Source: Fluviicola sp. (GTDB taxonomy: Bacteria; Bacteroidota; Bacteroidia; Flavobacteriales_D; Crocinitomicaceae). From it: a stretch of DNA of 64,000 nucleotides. The notes under the pieces were generated by a model. The model did no database searches and had not been told where the DNA came from. It saw nothing but the letters and a program-made list of their open reading frames with translations. The DNA lies in contig JAIRJW010000049.1 in assembly GCA_031260455.1 (NCBI GenBank), positions 1 to 64,000 on the forward strand. Direction: 5' to 3'. Made by a program: the position numbers and the translations under genes. This document shows, piece after piece, positions 44,912 to 54,016 of this stretch. The stretch's first letter is position 1, and each line of letters starts with the position of its first letter.

Positions 44912-45319
44912 CTATTGTTCCAGTTTCAGCGAAAGCTTGTTTAACGCTTCTTTCATCCGATACGGAATCGGAATAGAATTTTTGCTTACACTATCGTAGC
45001 AAACCAATACCGAAGTTCCGGTTGTTCTTACTTCCTGCAATACTTTTACTTCATAAGATAAGGTAAAGCTTTTTTCTCCGATATGCTTTAAATATACGAA
45101 GATTTCGATCGGTTCGTGCAGAAAAACGGGCTTCAGGTATTCCACTTCGTTCTTCCGTAAAATCACTCCCATTTTATTCCAGTCCCAATCCACTCCCAGC
45201 ACCTGGCGGAAGTAGTGAATTCTCGCTTCTTCAAAATAATTCAGATAAACCGCGTTGTTGACGTGCTGCATCATATCACAGTCTGAGAAGCGAACCTGTA
45301 GTTTGTATGAATCTAACAT
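44912..45319 (-). CDS. Acyl-CoA thioesterase, hotdog (YbgC/4HBT type)
   Basis: 135 residues. LQVRFSDCDMMQHVNNAVYLNYFEEARIHYFRQVLG has the catalytic Asp (SDCDMMQHVNN) of the YbgC/4-hydroxybenzoyl-CoA thioesterase family. It hydrolyses acyl-CoA or acyl-ACP. It starts 11 nt after the CapD-like gene stop, which suggests a link to acyl-chain supply for envelope polymers or lipids, but YbgC-type enzymes are also found alone. Confidence 0.9.
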   Translation of the reverse strand: MLDSYKLQVRFSDCDMMQHVNNAVYLNYFEEARIHYFRQVLGVDWDWNKMGVILRKNEVEYLKPVFLHEPIEIFVYLKHIGEKSFTLSYEVKVLQEVRTTGTSVLVCYDSVSKNSIPIPYRMKEALNKLSLKLEQ

Positions 45320-45330
45320 TTTTTTACTTT

Positions 45331-47190
45331 TTAACTTAATACATCCAATACACTATATTCCGAATTATTGGAAAGAAACTCCGGCACAATCTCTTTCATC
45401 TGTTTCACCAAAGCCAGATTATCTGCTTTTCCAACAGAATTCAGTAACGTTTCGATCGCTTGAAGCACTTCGCCTTTCAGGTCTCTTTTTGCTGCAATAA
45501 GAATCTTTGGATGATGGGTTTCCTGCACATTCTCTGCATCATTGAGCAATTCTTCATAGAGTTTTTCTCCCGGTCTTAAACCTGAAAAAGTGATTTCGAT
45601 ATCTTTCCCCAGTTCCAGTCCCGACAACTGAATCATTTTCTTTGCCAGATCGACGATTTTCACTGATTTCCCCATATCGAACACATAGATTTCCCCGCCA
45701 TTCCCCATCATCCCGGCTTCCAGCACCAACTGGCAGGCTTCCGGAATGGTCATGAAATAACGTGTAATACGTTCATCGGTTACCGTGACCGGTCCACCCT
45801 GTTCAATTTGTCGTTTGAACAACGGGATAACGGACCCGTTTGAACCCAGTACGTTTCCGAAGCGCGTAGTAATGAATTGTGTTTTTCCCTTGTTTGCTTC
45901 CTGTGCAATGATCTCTGCAATCCGCTTACTGGCTCCCATCACATTGGTCGGATTCACTGCTTTATCGGTTGAAATCATGACAAATTTATACACCCCCGTT
46001 TCGTTTGAAAGATCTACGAGAATTTTTGTTCCCTGGACATTGTTCCGAACAGCTTCTGACGGATTCAGTTCCATCATGGGAACATGTTTGTATGCTGCCG
46101 CGTGAAAAACCCAGGAAGGTCTGAATAATTCGAACAAACGACGCATACGTTCTTCGTTACAAATATCTCCGATAACAATTTCAAATGGTGGAATATCTTT
46201 CAATTGTTTCAATTCGAATTCCAGGTCATACAAGGCTGATTCTGCCTGATCCAGCAAAACGACCAATCTGGGCTGATATTCCAGTACCTGGCGCACAATC
46301 CCGGAACCAATTGACCCGGCTGCTCCGGTAACCAGAACAACCTGGTCTTTTAACGATGTAGAAAGCTGTTCCTGGTTCAAAACAATCGGATTACGACTCA
46401 ATAAATCTTCAATATTGACCTGTGCGATCTGCTGCGAAGTAAATGTTCCGTTGATCCAGCTTTTCGGACTTGGCACTTTTTTCACCTCCACTCCTGCGTT
46501 GATGCATTTTTCAACAACGAACGTACGTTTTTCGGGAGTTAAATTCTGAATGGCGATAATAACCTGTGAAATGTTATTTTTCGCCAGGATATCTTCCAGG
46601 CGCGAAGTGTGAAAGACCTCCACTCCTTCAATTCTTGTCCCCGAAATCCGGGTATTGTCATCCAGAAAACCAAATATTTTGAAGTGAATTCGTGCATCTT
46701 TTTCAATAATTCGCTTGGCAATCAAACCGGATACTCCTGCTCCATAAATCAATACGTTCTTCTGTTCCCGATCGGATTTCACTGATTCCAAATACAACAA
46801 TTTCACAACAAACCGGGAAACTGCCATCAGGAAAAAACAAAACACATACTCAATAATGATGATCGAAACCGGAAACAAGTAGTAATGATCAATCCAGTAA
46901 TAACGAACAGCTCCAATGAGAACAAAAATGGCCGAGGTGGTTGTTATCGCAAGAAAAAGACGCTTGAAATCTGAGGTCGATGTATGTCTGACAATTCCTT
47001 TCTGAATTCCGAATAAGAGAAATACAATCAGACGTACCAGAAAAAATACAATGACCGAATACCGCACAATTGTCAGTTCACTGTGCCACATTTTCGCGTC
47101 TGCCTTGATATCGAAACGAATCAGGTAAGCGATTAACAAAGAAACCGCCGAAATGACCAAATCAATGCAAACGATTACCCATCTGGGCAT
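45331..47190 (-). CDS. UDP-sugar 4,6-dehydratase/epimerase, CapD/WbpM/FlaA1-like
   Basis: 619 residues from MPRWVIVCIDLVISAVSLLI at 47190. Four N-terminal membrane helices (about 1-120) precede a CoA-binding-like Rossmann domain (YGAGVSGLIAKRII) and a C-terminal SDR domain with GAAGSIGSGIVRQ and the family active-site region STDKAVNPTNVMGASKR. These enzymes make 6-deoxy-4-keto-amino sugars, such as UDP-bacillosamine or UDP-QuiNAc precursors, at the membrane for O-antigen, capsule or glycans. Its own promoter lies between it and the SDR gene upstream. Confidence 0.93.
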   Translation of the reverse strand: MPRWVIVCIDLVISAVSLLIAYLIRFDIKADAKMWHSELTIVRYSVIVFFLVRLIVFLLFGIQKGIVRHTSTSDFKRLFLAITTTSAIFVLIGAVRYYWIDHYYLFPVSIIIIEYVFCFFLMAVSRFVVKLLYLESVKSDREQKNVLIYGAGVSGLIAKRIIEKDARIHFKIFGFLDDNTRISGTRIEGVEVFHTSRLEDILAKNNISQVIIAIQNLTPEKRTFVVEKCINAGVEVKKVPSPKSWINGTFTSQQIAQVNIEDLLSRNPIVLNQEQLSTSLKDQVVLVTGAAGSIGSGIVRQVLEYQPRLVVLLDQAESALYDLEFELKQLKDIPPFEIVIGDICNEERMRRLFELFRPSWVFHAAAYKHVPMMELNPSEAVRNNVQGTKILVDLSNETGVYKFVMISTDKAVNPTNVMGASKRIAEIIAQEANKGKTQFITTRFGNVLGSNGSVIPLFKRQIEQGGPVTVTDERITRYFMTIPEACQLVLEAGMMGNGGEIYVFDMGKSVKIVDLAKKMIQLSGLELGKDIEITFSGLRPGEKLYEELLNDAENVQETHHPKILIAAKRDLKGEVLQAIETLLNSVGKADNLALVKQMKEIVPEFLSNNSEYSVLDVLS

Positions 47191-47236
47191 ATTTTTCTCT
47201 GGAAATATCACAATTCAGGATTCATTTTGATCATTA

Positions 47237-47267
47237 CAAATTTAACGGAAAATATCAGGTGTACAAC
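47237..47267 (-). promoter_or_regulatory. Putative promoter of the CapD-like gene
   Basis: Reverse-strand GTTG (47264-47267), 19-nt spacer, TAAATTTG (47237-47244). One mismatch at -33; -7 perfect. The -33 box lies in the end of the SDR gene. Confidence 0.5.
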
Positions 47268-47965
47268 CCGCCGTTCAATGAAATGGTCTGACCAGTTACA
47301 TAATCACAGGAATTCTGCAACAGCCAGTCGATCGCTGACAAAATTGTTTCCACACCTCCCAATTTGTTCTTTGGGATTTGTGCAATGATCTGATCCCGTA
47401 CTTCTTCCGATATTTCTGAAATCATTCCCCGGTCAAAATAGCCAAGCGCCAAAGCATTGCAGGTAATTGGCTGAGCGGCTAATTCCTTTGCAATGGTTTT
47501 AGTCATTCCCAGGATTCCGGCCTTACTCGCAGCATAAGCAACAGTTCCGGGGACTCCGGTCTGCGCAACAACCGAGGAAATATTGATGATTCTGCCATAG
47601 TTGTTGGAACGCATGGAAGGAATCAACCCGTGAGATAACAGAAAAGGAGCAGTCAGATTAACCGCAATGACTTCATGGAATGCCGCAGGAGCCAGCTTCC
47701 AGCTCATTCCGTTCCGGGAAATTCCTGCATTATTGATTAATACATCCACTTTCCCGAAGTTTGCCAGAACAGTTGCTATCAATCCGGAGATCTGGTTTTC
47801 ATCTCTCAAATCCGCTTTGAACCAGGCATGTTCGCAGCTCACATCAAAAGGTTCCTGCTGAAAAGTATGTAATGCCAGCCTGACATCCTGTTTTTCGAAA
47901 TGTTTCACCATCGCAGAACCCAATCCCCCGGTTGCCCCGGTAATGAATATTACTTTTTTGTCCAT
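47255..47965 (-). CDS. SDR-family oxidoreductase (FabG-like)
   Basis: 236 residues from MDKKVIFITGATGGLGSAMV at 47965. NAD(P)-binding TGATGGLG, NNAGIS, catalytic Ser in INISSVVAQ, and YAASKAG (Tyr-xxx-Lys) are intact. The C-terminal GGLYT ending and PITCNALALGYFDRGM fit the FabG/3-ketoacyl-ACP reductase group, but position with a GNAT and a NodB-like deacetylase suggests a specialised reduction in surface-polymer or lipid synthesis rather than housekeeping fatty acid synthesis. It overlaps the GNAT gene by 16 nt. Confidence 0.9.
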   Translation of the reverse strand: MDKKVIFITGATGGLGSAMVKHFEKQDVRLALHTFQQEPFDVSCEHAWFKADLRDENQISGLIATVLANFGKVDVLINNAGISRNGMSWKLAPAAFHEVIAVNLTAPFLLSHGLIPSMRSNNYGRIINISSVVAQTGVPGTVAYAASKAGILGMTKTIAKELAAQPITCNALALGYFDRGMISEISEEVRDQIIAQIPKNKLGGVETILSAIDWLLQNSCDYVTGQTISLNGGLYT

Positions 47966-48822
47966 TTGTCTCTCAGCATTTTCAATGTTCGCCACCAAAA
48001 CGGGGCATTGTTCCAGCTCAACTGCGAATATACGATATCTTGCGCTCCGAAGTTCAAATTGAATCTCCTTACCGACCCGGCATTCGATCCTCCGAAATCA
48101 AAGATTTTTCCTTTCGATTCTGCATACCTGATGGCCACTACCATCAATTGATACATTCCCCCCTGTTTTTTTGCTTCTTCAGTAGTTGTTCCTTTCAAAT
48201 AAAGGATGGTTGAATCGGTTTCGAGGACCCAGATTCCTCCCAGCCATCCGGCTTCCCTGTAAAGAGAAAACTGCCCGAGTCGCGAATGTTCATATCGCCT
48301 TACGAGCTTTTCCAGAATTGCAAGTGTATGAGTACTGATTCCGTGGATTCGACCAGCCAGTTCTGCTTGCAGCAATGGCATCATCGCCTGGATTCTGACT
48401 TCCTGTTTTACCTGAAAATCTTTGGCTTTTCCCAGGGAACGTTTCGCCTGTTGGTTCAACTTCAGCATTCCCGGGGTCAGCTGCTGATATATGCGTTGAT
48501 TCAGGCTGAATCCTCTTCCAACCTGCAAATCTGCAACCTGAAACTGGTGCTTTAGAAGCTGGATAATTTCTTCTTCCGGGACCATATCACCAATCCATTC
48601 TGTAAACCGGTTAAAAAATGGCGTCACCAGGATCGTTATTCCACCTTTCACAACATACGGACAAGCCATTCCTGCTTTCCTGTCGTCTGTGTACAAAATC
48701 ATCCAGTTTTCGGATGTTGCATCCAGATAAGCGGATTCGGAAAACACCGAAGCATTATGCTGAAGAACCAGTTGATCCCACTGTTCTTTCACTTCTTTCG
48801 AATTTGCCTTTATGAAATGCAT
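47950..48822 (-). CDS. FemX/GNAT-like N-acyltransferase
   Basis: 290 residues. The N-terminal MHFIKANSKEVKEQWDQLVLQHNASVFSESAYLDA and the C-terminal GGMYQLMVVAIRYAESKGKIFDFGGSNAGSVRRFNLNFGA segment fit the GNAT/FemAB-like fold, with the GG-x-Y motor before the last helix. FemX-type proteins transfer aminoacyl groups; GNAT-like ones in polysaccharide clusters acylate amino sugars. The acyl donor is unknown. It overlaps the SDR by 16 nt and the deacetylase gene by 13 nt, so the three are translationally coupled. Confidence 0.78.
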   Translation of the reverse strand: MHFIKANSKEVKEQWDQLVLQHNASVFSESAYLDATSENWMILYTDDRKAGMACPYVVKGGITILVTPFFNRFTEWIGDMVPEEEIIQLLKHQFQVADLQVGRGFSLNQRIYQQLTPGMLKLNQQAKRSLGKAKDFQVKQEVRIQAMMPLLQAELAGRIHGISTHTLAILEKLVRRYEHSRLGQFSLYREAGWLGGIWVLETDSTILYLKGTTTEEAKKQGGMYQLMVVAIRYAESKGKIFDFGGSNAGSVRRFNLNFGAQDIVYSQLSWNNAPFWWRTLKMLRDKWTKK

Positions 48823-49802
48823 GCGGAATAATTAACGAATTCAACCATCGGTTTCGTATCTGCAATGAATGACTTCAGTTTCCGAAGCGAATATGGTGTC
48901 ATGCCTTTCGGATGTCCGATCACTACAAAAGTCTTCACGTTTCTCGACTGGTAATACCTCACCTGTTTTTTCAGCATGGATGCATAATAACCATCTGAAC
49001 TGACATGATTCCAGGTTTTATTCAACAGAACGGATTTTTTTCTTCCCGGTTGTGCCAGGAACGATCCGTCACCAATCATTTTGTGACCTGTGGGGTTCAA
49101 CCTTCCCAGAATATATAGTTTCCAGTAAAATAAGGGATGAAATTCCCAGGAAGCAATCGGCACTTCGAGGAAAAAACCATTTTTTTCTTCCTCCAGCACA
49201 TCCGATTGAAAACGGTATGGATCTATAAACGGAGCAATTTGTGTAAAATCAAACCGGTAGTGTTCCGATTCGAATTTTCCTCCGGGGAAAACCGTTGAAT
49301 CACAAACGATATTCAACTCCCGAAAAACGTGTTCTATCTGTGAAAAAGGTTGAATACACCAACCTCCGGCGCGATAGCTTGTGATTTTCACTCCTGTCAG
49401 ATCAGTCAGAAAACGATGGTATTTTCGTACAATCTCCCTGGCATCATGATCCGGAAAATCGGAAAGTTTGTAAGCTCCGTTTGCCACAATCACCCATTTT
49501 TCACCATCATAGAATGATTTTTCCCAGTGCGGATGAATGTGGAGCTGTACTTCACAATTGAGCGTTTTCATTTCCTGCAATTGAGCAACAATCTGCCCAA
49601 AATCACTTTCCAGGATTGGAAACCGGTCTTTGTACTCCGATAGTTTGACCAGAAAGCCAGCGTCCACGAAAAACACCATCGGAACCTGAAATCTGCGGGA
49701 AAATTCCAGCAAACGGTTTGTTGGTTCAATCATACATTTTTGAACACTTCCGGTTTCCGTTCCGAAGAACAACTCATAGTCGAATGTCAGAATGACCTGC
49801 AT
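48810..49802 (-). CDS. NodB-like polysaccharide deacetylase family protein
   Basis: 330 residues from MQVILTFDYELFFGTETGS at 49802; a -7 box at 49874-49881 rules out the start at 49925. The NodB-fold markers are TFDYEL (metal-binding Asp), HIHPHW and SYRAGGWCIQ, with VVIGHPKGMTP near the end. The group often acts on N-acetylated polysaccharides, but the sequence resembles the widespread WalW-type family of unclear substrate. First gene of a coupled deacetylase/GNAT/SDR operon. Confidence 0.85.
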   Translation of the reverse strand: MQVILTFDYELFFGTETGSVQKCMIEPTNRLLEFSRRFQVPMVFFVDAGFLVKLSEYKDRFPILESDFGQIVAQLQEMKTLNCEVQLHIHPHWEKSFYDGEKWVIVANGAYKLSDFPDHDAREIVRKYHRFLTDLTGVKITSYRAGGWCIQPFSQIEHVFRELNIVCDSTVFPGGKFESEHYRFDFTQIAPFIDPYRFQSDVLEEEKNGFFLEVPIASWEFHPLFYWKLYILGRLNPTGHKMIGDGSFLAQPGRKKSVLLNKTWNHVSSDGYYASMLKKQVRYYQSRNVKTFVVIGHPKGMTPYSLRKLKSFIADTKPMVEFVNYSACIS

Positions 49803-49873
49803 ATTGCGAAGATAGTTGCAAATTGAGAATAGGCAAGGGATATTGGTTAATTGGGAAAAATGTAGCCGGTTTG

Positions 49874-49881
49874 CAAATTTA
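49874..49881 (-). promoter_or_regulatory. Putative -7 box of the deacetylase/GNAT/SDR operon
   Basis: Reverse-strand TAAATTTG matches TAnnTTTG; it lies about 72 nt before the ATG. The only TTTG upstream is about 10 nt away, too close for -33. Confidence 0.4.
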
Positions 49882-50074
49882 TAATACTGTACAAAACTCC
49901 TGATACTACCTGGAAAATTCCACATGTGCGGGATGTCGGTTCATATTTTCCAGCAGACTTTCCAAAATCTGTTGTAAATTAGTAAAAACTGAAGACAGAC
50001 CAAAGGCAGAAAGCTAATACGGCCTTTAGTCATTCAACGAAGCGGTCTTAAGCCTCAAAGACTAACAAAAAACT

Positions 50075-50527
50075 ATGAAAGAAATTGAACGAAAATTCCT
50101 GGTAAAGGATGAATTGCTGGATGTGGTAAAATACCTTCAATCAAAAAAGATCAGACAGGGATACATTTCCGATTTGGATGGGAAAACGGTTCGTGTCCGC
50201 ACTAAAGGAGATAAAGGATATTTAACCATTAAAGGAAAAAACAGCGGGATTTCCAGGGATGAATTCGAATATGAAATTCCATTTGAAGATGCTGGGCAGT
50301 TGTTGCTGAACTTTTGTTCGAAAGTCCTCGAAAAAGAGCGTTTTGACCTGATTGTAGGTGAAAAAAAGTGGGAAATTGACATCTTTCATGGAAAACTCGA
50401 AGGGCTGATCATTGCCGAACTGGAACTCGGATCGGAAGAGGAAGCATTTGAGGTTCCGTCCTGGGTCCGGGAAGAAGTCAGTGGCGATGTGCAGTATTAC
50501 AATTCCAATCTGATTCAGAAAGCCTAG
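50075..50527 (+). CDS. CYTH domain protein
   Basis: 150 residues. The N-terminal EIERKFLV is the ExExK signature of the CYTH tunnel fold, followed by alternating Arg/Lys strands (RQGYISDLDGKTVRVR, KGYLTIKGKNSG) that line a triphosphate tunnel. These proteins cleave inorganic triphosphate or other triphosphates, or in some lineages make cAMP; the short length fits a stand-alone triphosphatase. No neighbour on the same strand. The leader (49985-50060) has GTC/GAC-rich short repeats. Confidence 0.92.
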   Translation: MKEIERKFLVKDELLDVVKYLQSKKIRQGYISDLDGKTVRVRTKGDKGYLTIKGKNSGISRDEFEYEIPFEDAGQLLLNFCSKVLEKERFDLIVGEKKWEIDIFHGKLEGLIIAELELGSEEEAFEVPSWVREEVSGDVQYYNSNLIQKA

Positions 50528-50555
50528 GGTTACTTCGGCTCCGCTCAGCAACCCT
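50526..50555. repeat. REP-like palindrome
   Basis: AGGGTT (50526-50531) and AACCCT (50550-50555) flank CTTCGGCTCCGCTCAGC. Sequences of this TTCGGCTCCGCTCA type recur as palindromes in Bacteroidota genomes as I remember them. It overlaps the CYTH stop codon. Confidence 0.4.
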
Positions 50556-50684
50556 GGCTTAATTTATTATTGGTAATATCCTCAAAATATAGGTGATGAT
50601 GATTCAGATCTTTGAACAGATGAAAGCAATTTTCAACTAATAAAAAGCTCAGATTACCTGAATCCCAGCACAAAACATTCATAT

Positions 50685-51338
50685 TTATTTCCCCAGCTCT
50701 TTGGCAATTTCTCCGAAAAAATAAGCACATGTGCTTCTTCCCCACCAATATGGTCTGTTTACATCCGTATAAGTAATCAGATCATATTTAGCCTGAGCTT
50801 TTTCAAAGTACATTTTGGCATTCTTTGCCCCGCCACCAAACATTTTCGGCGTGTAGAATGTCGCAATTCCCTTCAGAAGGTAAATGTGCGGATCGTTTTC
50901 ATTCACTCCTTTGGCTGCCTTGAGGTTATCGTCGAAGATTTTCCCGTATTTTTGCCAGCGATTTTCCGGGTCTGCCCCGATTCGTGCATTGGCAACCATT
51001 GCTTTCATAATGAAAACTTCATCTTTTAACGGGCATTTTTCTTCCAGATCAGCTAATTGTGCTTCCGCCTGGTCCACAAAAGCATCTTTAATTGCCAGTG
51101 AAGGCTCAAAATACGACAACTGAATACATGAATAAGCATAGTAATAAACCGTCATCCAGCTCTCCGGGTATTTTTCCTTCAAAACCGCCAGCTGATCCGA
51201 TTTTGTTTTCCATGCTTCAGCAGTGTGCAGGGAATCCAGATCAGCACAAACAGGAGTCAGATCTTTGATAACTCCCTCATCCTGGGCATTTGCTTGTAGT
51301 GTAAATGCCAAAACCACTGATAAAAGTACTTGCTTCAT
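50685..51338 (-). CDS. Exported TPR-like protein
   Basis: 217 residues. Signal peptide MKQVLLSVVLAFTLQANAQ, then pairs of helices with TPR-like spacing (AEAWKTKSDQLAVLKEKYPESWMTVYYYAYS, AMVANARIGADPENRWQKYG, YLLKGIATFYTPKMFGGGAKNAKMYFEKAQAKY). It starts 9 nt after the TBDR stop, so it probably shares the receptor's transcript and may act as a periplasmic partner. No known substrate. Confidence 0.82.
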   Translation of the reverse strand: MKQVLLSVVLAFTLQANAQDEGVIKDLTPVCADLDSLHTAEAWKTKSDQLAVLKEKYPESWMTVYYYAYSCIQLSYFEPSLAIKDAFVDQAEAQLADLEEKCPLKDEVFIMKAMVANARIGADPENRWQKYGKIFDDNLKAAKGVNENDPHIYLLKGIATFYTPKMFGGGAKNAKMYFEKAQAKYDLITYTDVNRPYWWGRSTCAYFFGEIAKELGK

Positions 51339-51347
51339 AAGCTAAAA

Positions 51348-53492
51348 TTAAAGTTCATCCTTGTTAAATTCTTTCAGTGACATGTTAAATCCGAAAAACA
51401 GGTTGAAATAGAACGGAGGTTTTATTTCGTAGCGCTGACTCCCGTCATAACTATATCTGTATCCCAGTATATTGTGCCGGTTTGTAATATTGTCTAAACT
51501 AATATAAAAGACCGTAAATAACTTCTTAATCGTTGTTAAATATGCTGCCGTAAATGCTACGTTGTGATAATCTGGTGAGCGGTCTCCCAGAAAACGTGGA
51601 TTCGCCGGATTGTAATAAGGGCGACCACTTGCATAACTATACGTCAGCGAGAAGCTGGTTTGCAATTTCATCGAGAAATACTTCATCACCACGTTCAGGT
51701 TATGGTCCGAAACATAATCAGGTGTCACTTTCGCAAGGTAGTTCTGGTATAAGCGTTTTGTATCGATATAACTATAAGAAACCCAGTAATCGAAGTTCTT
51801 GATGGATTTTTTGTCCCGCCAGAAAACGTCAATTCCCTGAGCATAGCCGGAACCACTGTTATCCACCATTCCGTAATTGAAGCGAAAAGCATTAGGCGTG
51901 TAAGCAACTCCCTGTTCCCGTACCAGCTGATTATATGATTTGTAATATCCTTCCAGACGAAAAATCCGGTTTTTCGCAATGATCTGGTAGTTTGCCATCA
52001 GGTGCAGCGCTTCCTGGAAGTCCGGACGATATCCCTGCATCAAATAATTCTGAGATGCCAATTGATAAAAATAGCCGGATGCAAAGGAAATCTGACTCGT
52101 TTTTCCTGTTTTGAAAGCCATCGCCAGACGCGGAGAAACGTTTCCTTTTGCCAATAATTTCGAATATTCTACCCGAACTCCCGGTTTGATGGCAAAATTC
52201 CGGAAGGGAATAATATCTGCTTCCACGTATCCGGCACTCAGCATTTCTTCAAACTGACCTCTGAGCGTATCAAAAGTCTGCTGATACCCGAAATGTTGCA
52301 ATTCAGTTCCAATGAGCAATTTGAAACGGTTTCCGGGAGTATAAACCAATTCTCCACGCCCCTGAATACGTTTGTCATCGCGGGTTGAAGCCAGTGTATC
52401 CCAGGTAATATTGTCGTTATTATTGCTCAATGAAAAACCGGTATAATAAGTCCATTTGTCATTGATCGCGTTTTTAAAGGTTGCATTCACATACGTATTC
52501 TGGTTTTTCAGCCCGAAACGCATATTTTGTCCCGCAACCCCGGGATTTGGAATCTCCAGTCCGGAACTGTTGTAACTTTGATTGAAGGTTGTTTTGAACA
52601 TGCCGTGCGTGGACGTTTTTGCCACATAGCGTCCCGAAAAACCGAATCCTTGCGGAGCCTCATAGAATTTCACATTGGATTTGGCCAATAAGAGAAACGG
52701 CGATAAATTCTGGTAGAACCCGGTGAATTCGACCGCGCTGTTTTCCATCAACTTCGAACCTCCGAGAAAAAGTCCGGCAAAGCTGGCTCCGATATTGATA
52801 TTGGTTTGATCTGGTAAGTCGAGCGTACTCAAATCCAAAACGGAAGAAAGCGCTTGTCCATAGCGGGCAGTATATCCACCTGTACTAAAAGCAGTTCCTT
52901 TAAATTGGAACGGATTGAAACGTGTTCGCTGAGCGACACCCGGAACGGAACTTCCGAAAGCATTTTGAGCCACCAGACCATCAATGATAAAAGACGTTTC
53001 ACTCACATCTCCTCCACGAACCATCAAACCGGTTTGGTCTCCGCCATTTCGCTGAACACCCGGCAAGGTCTGAATAGCCCCTGCAATATCTCCTTGTCCG
53101 CCAGCTGTTGTCACAATATCAAGCGGATCCAGGATAGCAACTGCCCGATCATTTGAAGCAGACATCGTTCCGGCAGAAATGACAACTTCTTCAATGACTT
53201 TTGCCTGACTCACTTTGACATTTTGAACAACCGGAATTCCGTTCAAAGTCACTTCAACTTGTTGTTCCTCAATTTCATCACCACGAATCAGCAATACTTG
53301 TTTACCAGTAGCTTTGGTTATCAGCTTATAAAATCCTTTTTCATCCGTCTGGACCCCATCGGTGGTTCCTTTCACAAAGACCATAGCCATAAAAACCGGC
53401 TTCCCGTTTTGATTCAGTACCGTTCCTTCGACCGTTGTTTGTGCGTTCAGGAATAGCGGTATCATACCGATAAGTAATAGTACATACTTCAT
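51348..53492 (-). CDS. TonB-dependent receptor with carboxypeptidase-regulatory-like domain
   Basis: 714 residues from MKYVLLLIGMIPLFLNAQ at 53492. An N-terminal CarboxypepD-reg-like domain (TTVEGTVLNQNGKPVFMAMVFVKGTTDGV, about 20-95) precedes a plug with VIEEVVISAGTMSASNDRAVAILDPLDIV and GAIQTLPGVQRNGGDQTGLMVRGGDVSETSFIIDG. A short barrel of about 500 residues follows. It belongs to the small-barrel TBDR type without a SusD partner. Ligand unknown; the TPR-like gene downstream is likely co-expressed. Confidence 0.92.
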   Translation of the reverse strand: MKYVLLLIGMIPLFLNAQTTVEGTVLNQNGKPVFMAMVFVKGTTDGVQTDEKGFYKLITKATGKQVLLIRGDEIEEQQVEVTLNGIPVVQNVKVSQAKVIEEVVISAGTMSASNDRAVAILDPLDIVTTAGGQGDIAGAIQTLPGVQRNGGDQTGLMVRGGDVSETSFIIDGLVAQNAFGSSVPGVAQRTRFNPFQFKGTAFSTGGYTARYGQALSSVLDLSTLDLPDQTNINIGASFAGLFLGGSKLMENSAVEFTGFYQNLSPFLLLAKSNVKFYEAPQGFGFSGRYVAKTSTHGMFKTTFNQSYNSSGLEIPNPGVAGQNMRFGLKNQNTYVNATFKNAINDKWTYYTGFSLSNNNDNITWDTLASTRDDKRIQGRGELVYTPGNRFKLLIGTELQHFGYQQTFDTLRGQFEEMLSAGYVEADIIPFRNFAIKPGVRVEYSKLLAKGNVSPRLAMAFKTGKTSQISFASGYFYQLASQNYLMQGYRPDFQEALHLMANYQIIAKNRIFRLEGYYKSYNQLVREQGVAYTPNAFRFNYGMVDNSGSGYAQGIDVFWRDKKSIKNFDYWVSYSYIDTKRLYQNYLAKVTPDYVSDHNLNVVMKYFSMKLQTSFSLTYSYASGRPYYNPANPRFLGDRSPDYHNVAFTAAYLTTIKKLFTVFYISLDNITNRHNILGYRYSYDGSQRYEIKPPFYFNLFFGFNMSLKEFNKDEL

Positions 53493-53594
53493 AATCATCA
53501 ATTATACGGCGAAATTAGGTCGAAAAAGCGGAATTCCGATACGGGAATCGGTGAATTGATACTCAAAACCGGTGAAACACAATATCCGAAAGGC

Positions 53595-53924
53595 CTATAA
53601 CTTATCGCTTTCCAGATCCGTTTTTTGTGTATCAAACACACTGGATCCTATCCGGATGCTGAACCATTCCAGAAATAACTCCAAAGTCGGTTTCGGATAC
53701 TCATCTTCCAAATCCACTACTGCCAGGCACTCATTCTTCATAATCTTTTTGAAATGTGCTTCAACTAATGGCTCATATTCAAAAAAGTCTTCTTCTACCA
53801 AGTACATATTCCCTTCCAGCTCATCCGATTCATCAAAATCAAATTCCGGATCGTGTTGTTTGGCCCAATCACAAAAAGCCTGTTTCGGTTCCACGTAAAT
53901 GTATCCTCTGTTTACTACTTTCAT
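53595..53924 (-). CDS. Small acidic cytoplasmic protein, unknown function
   Basis: 109 residues from MKVVNRGYIYVEPKQAFCDW at 53924. No signal peptide or membrane segment; strongly acidic centre (EFDFDESDELEGNMYLVEEDFFEYEP) and a conserved-looking ECLAVVDLEDEYPKPTLELFLEWFSI. Flavobacterial genomes carry short proteins of this type, but I cannot name a family. It has no co-directional partner within 90 nt apart from the intergenic hairpin upstream. Confidence 0.72.
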   Translation of the reverse strand: MKVVNRGYIYVEPKQAFCDWAKQHDPEFDFDESDELEGNMYLVEEDFFEYEPLVEAHFKKIMKNECLAVVDLEDEYPKPTLELFLEWFSIRIGSSVFDTQKTDLESDKL

Positions 53925-53946
53925 ATTTTCTTTATCATTTAGACGC

Positions 53947-54013
53947 AAGACCTAAGACTTGAGACCGCTTTGCTGAAAGACAAAAGGTATGATCTCTTTT
54001 TGTCTTAGGTCTT
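53947..54013. repeat. Intergenic inverted repeat with AAGAC-type arms
   Basis: AAGACCTAAGAC (53947-53958) and its complement GTCTTAGGTCTT (54002-54013): a perfect 12-bp inverted repeat separated by 43 nt, just after the lipoprotein gene stop. Confidence 0.6.
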
Positions 54014-54016
54014 AAG

